Source: Hwanghaeella sp964350445 (GTDB lineage Bacteria > Pseudomonadota > Alphaproteobacteria > UBA8366 > Aestuariispiraceae). Taken from it: a DNA stretch of 64,000 nt. Made by a program: the position numbers and the translations under genes. A model generated the notes under the pieces. That model saw only the letters and a program-made list of their open reading frames with translations. It was not told where the DNA came from and searched no databases. Location of the stretch: positions 1-64,000 of the forward strand of contig CAYGKA010000015.1 of NCBI GenBank assembly GCA_964350445.1, read 5' to 3'. Positions 61,607-64,000 of this stretch are shown piece after piece (positions within the stretch are counted from its first letter, which is position 1; the number at the start of each line of letters is the position of its first letter).

Positions 61607-63846
61607 GACGCGGCCCTCCCCGTCGCTTGATGGCGCCCCATGGCGTCCAGCCTCGGACGCCAACGACGCAGCAGCAGCGCGTTGGTAACGACACAGACGG
61701 AACTCATCGCCATCGCCGCCCCCGCGATACCGGGGCTGAGATAGCCGAGTGCCGCCAGCGGAATCCCCACCGTATTATAGGCGAAGGCCCAGAACAAGTT
61801 TTGGCGGATTTTCGTTAGGGTGCGCTCGGAAATGTCGAGGGCGGCGGCGGCCAGCCGCGGATCGTCCCGCAATAGGGTAATGCCGGCGGAATTGACCGCG
61901 ACATCCGACCCGCCGCCCATGGCGATTCCCAAATCCGCGGCGGCAAGCGCCGGGGCGTCGTTGATGCCGTCGCCGACCATGGCGATGGACCGGCCCTGAC
62001 CCTGCATCGTGGCGATCTGTGCGGCCTTGTCCTCCGGGCTGACTTCCGCGACCACGTGGTCGATGCCGACCAGCGCCGCGACACGCTCGGATTCCCGGCG
62101 CGCATCGCCGGAGAGCAGGGTGATCGACCGGCCCGACGCGTGCAACGCCGCGATGGCGTCCACTGCCTCGTCCCGGATGCGGTCGACGATATCGACGCGG
62201 GCGGCGCAAATCCCATCCACGGCGAGCCAGACATGGGTGCCGACATCCTCGTCCCCCTCGGTAAGGCGGAGGCCGTCGGGCACGGCGATTCCTTCCGCTT
62301 CCAGCAAGTCCGGCTTTCCGATCAAAACCCGTTTGCCGTCCACCTTGGCGGCGACGCCCTTGCCGGTAACCGACCGAAGGTCGACGGCCTGCAATCCCTC
62401 AAAACCCGGGTCCAAGCCGATTTCTCGGAACGCCTTGGCCAAGGGGTGGTCGTTCTGTTTCTGCACGGCGACCGCGGCCGCCAGCGCGAAAGCGTCTTCC
62501 TTACCCCCCGCCCAGGCGATCGCCCGCACGGTGGGCTGGCCGGCGGTCAACGTACCGGTCTTGTCGAAGACGACGGTGTCGATCCGGCCCGCGCGTTCCA
62601 GCGCAGCCACATCGCCGACCAGAATGCCGCTTCGCGCGGCGGCCCCCAACCCGGCCGCGATGGCGGCCGGCGCAGCCAGTCCCAAAGCGCAGGGGCAGGC
62701 GATAACGAGCACCGAAGCGGCAGCAACGATGGCGGCTTCCAGCGACGGGCCAAAGACCATCCAACCCAGGAACGTGAGCGCGGCGATCCCGACGATGGCG
62801 GGCACGAAGACGGCGCTGATCCGGTCGACCAGTTTCTGGACCGGCGCCTTCTTGGCCTGCGCGGAGCGGACCAGATCGGCGATTTTGGCGAGCCGTGTGT
62901 CCTTGCCGATCTGGGTCGCGCGGATCGTCAGCAAACCGGTCAGGTTGGTCGACCCGGCGATAACCGCTCCGCCCTTGGACACCATCACCGGCATGCTTTC
63001 GCCGGTCAGCATGCTTTCGTCGATATCCGCCGTGCCGTCCATGACCTCTCCGTCTACCGGCAAGGCCTCACCCGGGCGCACCCGGATCAGGTCGCCGACG
63101 GCGACGCGGGTGATGGGAACGTCCTTTTCCCCCTCTTCCGTCAGCAGACGGGCGCGGGCCGGACGCAGAGCGAGAAGGGCCTGCAAGGCGCTGGTCGCCC
63201 GCTGCTTGGCGCGGGCCTCCAGGTATTTTCCGAGAAGGACGAGCGTGATGATCACCGCGGCGCCTTCGAAATAGAGCGAGCCTTTCGCGGCGCCACCGAG
63301 CGTCACCGTCAGATAAGCGCTGTAGAAAAACGCCGTCGAGGTGCCGAGTGCGACCAGCACGTCCATATTCCCAACCCCGCCGCGCAGACTGGCCCAGGCA
63401 CCGTGATAGAACCGCCACCCGATGACGAACTGGACGGGTGCCGCAAGCGCCAGCTGAATCCAGGGCGACAGGTGAAAGGCAATGCCGAAGGGCATCAGGA
63501 TCATTTCCGCAACAAGCGGCAGGGTCAGCAGGGCCGATGCGATGCAGAGATAAAGAACCGACTTGTCCTCGGACCGGCCGCCATCGGCGAAATGCGCGCC
63601 GAACCCTGCCTGTTCCGCCGCAAAGGACAGCGTATCGGCGTTGATGCCGCCCGAGGCCTCGACCCGCGCGTTTTCCAGCGCGAAATTGACGCTTGCCTGC
63701 GATACGCCGGGCACCGCGTTCAACGCCTTTTCCAGGCGGGCGGCGCATCCGGCGCAGGTCATCCCGCTGACGGCGAATTCGAAAACGGCGGCTTTCTCGT
63801 GTTCGGAAATGGCGGCGGGTGTGAATTGGGCAGTCGCTTCGGACAT
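61603..63846 (-). CDS. copA: Copper-translocating P-type ATPase CopA
   Basis: A 747-residue P1B-1 ATPase exporting Cu(I). One N-terminal metal-binding domain has GMTCAGCAARLEKAL (C31, C34). The membrane domain carries CPC (VIACPCALGLAAPAAIAAGL), phosphorylation loop VVFDKTGTLTAGQP, TGES (DESMLTGESMPVMV), HP (NDHPLAKAF) and hinge MVGDGINDAPALAAADLGIA. A TM8-like YN...MSS (AFAYNTVGIPLA, AMAMSSVCVV) completes the Cu(I) set. The start ATG at 63846 is close after an AGGATA site. The promoter just upstream has a CueR-type operator. It controls copper tolerance at the inner membrane. Confidence 0.97.
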   Translation of the reverse strand: MSEATAQFTPAAISEHEKAAVFEFAVSGMTCAGCAARLEKALNAVPGVSQASVNFALENARVEASGGINADTLSFAAEQAGFGAHFADGGRSEDKSVLYLCIASALLTLPLVAEMILMPFGIAFHLSPWIQLALAAPVQFVIGWRFYHGAWASLRGGVGNMDVLVALGTSTAFFYSAYLTVTLGGAAKGSLYFEGAAVIITLVLLGKYLEARAKQRATSALQALLALRPARARLLTEEGEKDVPITRVAVGDLIRVRPGEALPVDGEVMDGTADIDESMLTGESMPVMVSKGGAVIAGSTNLTGLLTIRATQIGKDTRLAKIADLVRSAQAKKAPVQKLVDRISAVFVPAIVGIAALTFLGWMVFGPSLEAAIVAAASVLVIACPCALGLAAPAAIAAGLGAAARSGILVGDVAALERAGRIDTVVFDKTGTLTAGQPTVRAIAWAGGKEDAFALAAAVAVQKQNDHPLAKAFREIGLDPGFEGLQAVDLRSVTGKGVAAKVDGKRVLIGKPDLLEAEGIAVPDGLRLTEGDEDVGTHVWLAVDGICAARVDIVDRIRDEAVDAIAALHASGRSITLLSGDARRESERVAALVGIDHVVAEVSPEDKAAQIATMQGQGRSIAMVGDGINDAPALAAADLGIAMGGGSDVAVNSAGITLLRDDPRLAAAALDISERTLTKIRQNLFWAFAYNTVGIPLAALGYLSPGIAGAAMAMSSVCVVTNALLLRRWRPRLDAMGRHQATGRAAS

Positions 63847-63869
63847 GGTGGTTTTATCCTTTCACGCCT

Positions 63870-63900
63870 CATATAGGGCTTCCAGTTACTGGAAGGTCAA
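63870..63900 (-). promoter_or_regulatory. CueR-type promoter and operator of copA
   Basis: On the minus strand, -35 TTGACC (63895-63900) and -10 TATATG (63870-63875) are separated by exactly 19 bases, the long spacer typical of MerR-type promoters. A perfect dyad CTTCCAGT-T-ACTGGAAG (63879-63895) fills the spacer. The -10 lies 24 bases from the copA start. CueR activates by twisting such a promoter. Confidence 0.93.
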
Positions 63901-64000
63901 GGGAGCGCGCTGGGATTTACGATGGAATCCCCGCTATACTTGACCATCCTGCGACGGCGACCTTTCGATTTTCGAGGCACGCGATAGAGTGGGAAGCACC
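63901..64000. other. Non-coding right edge upstream of copA
   Basis: The last 100 bases show no convincing coding frame, RNA or repeat. They lie upstream of the copA promoter and may hold the start or promoter of a gene outside the window. Confidence 0.4.

Noticed and set aside
62056..63876. 606-codon open frame opposite copA
   Set aside because: Shadow; copA motifs are complete on the minus strand.

Overview
The window is a piece of a GC-rich alphaproteobacterial chromosome. The order is inferred, but Rhodospirillales-like marine or soil bacteria fit best. Pointers are the petABC cytochrome bc1 operon, an EipB-family envelope protein, an N-anchored CycM-type cytochrome c, a conserved-looking DUF1285 / CoA-Nudix / small membrane protein / CCA-transferase run beside a MoxR cluster, and a Yej peptide transporter. 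A 100-base run of N (57269-57368) shows this is a scaffolded draft. Apart from that gap, one decayed aldolase gene and a few tandem repeats, the region is dense core or core-accessory genome. I see no phage, insertion sequence, integrase, CRISPR array or rRNA.

Layout. 1-9.9 kb: 3' end of secA, a LysR regulator divergent from a DoxX gene, the petA-petB-petC operon (minus strand), trmL-hemF, a secreted protein, and the minus-strand run DUF1285, Nudix, small membrane protein, CCA transferase. 10.7-17.5 kb: first MoxR cluster (MoxR, DUF58, BatA-N/DUF4159 membrane protein, large vWA/amidotransferase-like membrane protein). 17.7-25.2 kb: PLP enzyme, DUF1330, a minus-strand run pyrD / EAL protein / HAD phosphatase, then lepA and a small membrane protein. 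25.5 kb: tRNA-Ser(GGA). 25.9-30.2 kb: a three-gene signalling cassette (receiver-kinase hybrid, LivK-like lipoprotein, transmembrane kinase). 30.3-36.3 kb: second MoxR cluster with a full Bat-type set (MoxR, DUF58, DUF4381-like, BatA, BatB, TPR, BatD). 36.5-43.3 kb: 5-oxoprolinase-type HyuA-HyuB fusion, EipB, an M17 aminopeptidase and a MarR regulator. 43.3-49.1 kb: yejABEF. 49.3-54.1 kb: hisN, cytochrome c, kdsB, an ACT-domain protein, and MarR with an orphan EmrA-like adaptor. 54.4-61.2 kb: enolase-superfamily dehydratase, broken aldolase, AraC, GNAT, aldolase-family enzyme, D-lactate-dehydrogenase-like flavoprotein and a hydratase. 61.2-63.9 kb: copA-cueR with its operator.

How it works together. 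The clearest regulatory unit is copA-cueR: a perfect 17-bp inverted repeat fills most of a 19-bp spacer between -35 and -10, the MerR-type arrangement. The two MoxR clusters lie 13 kb apart and carry different partners, so the cell probably runs two separate MoxR/vWA chaperone-type systems. The most unusual unit is the cassette at 25.9-30.2 kb. A branched-chain-amino-acid-type binding lipoprotein is translationally coupled to a membrane kinase and preceded by a receiver-kinase hybrid; no ABC permease and no DNA-binding output lie nearby. It may be a ligand-sensing phosphorelay.
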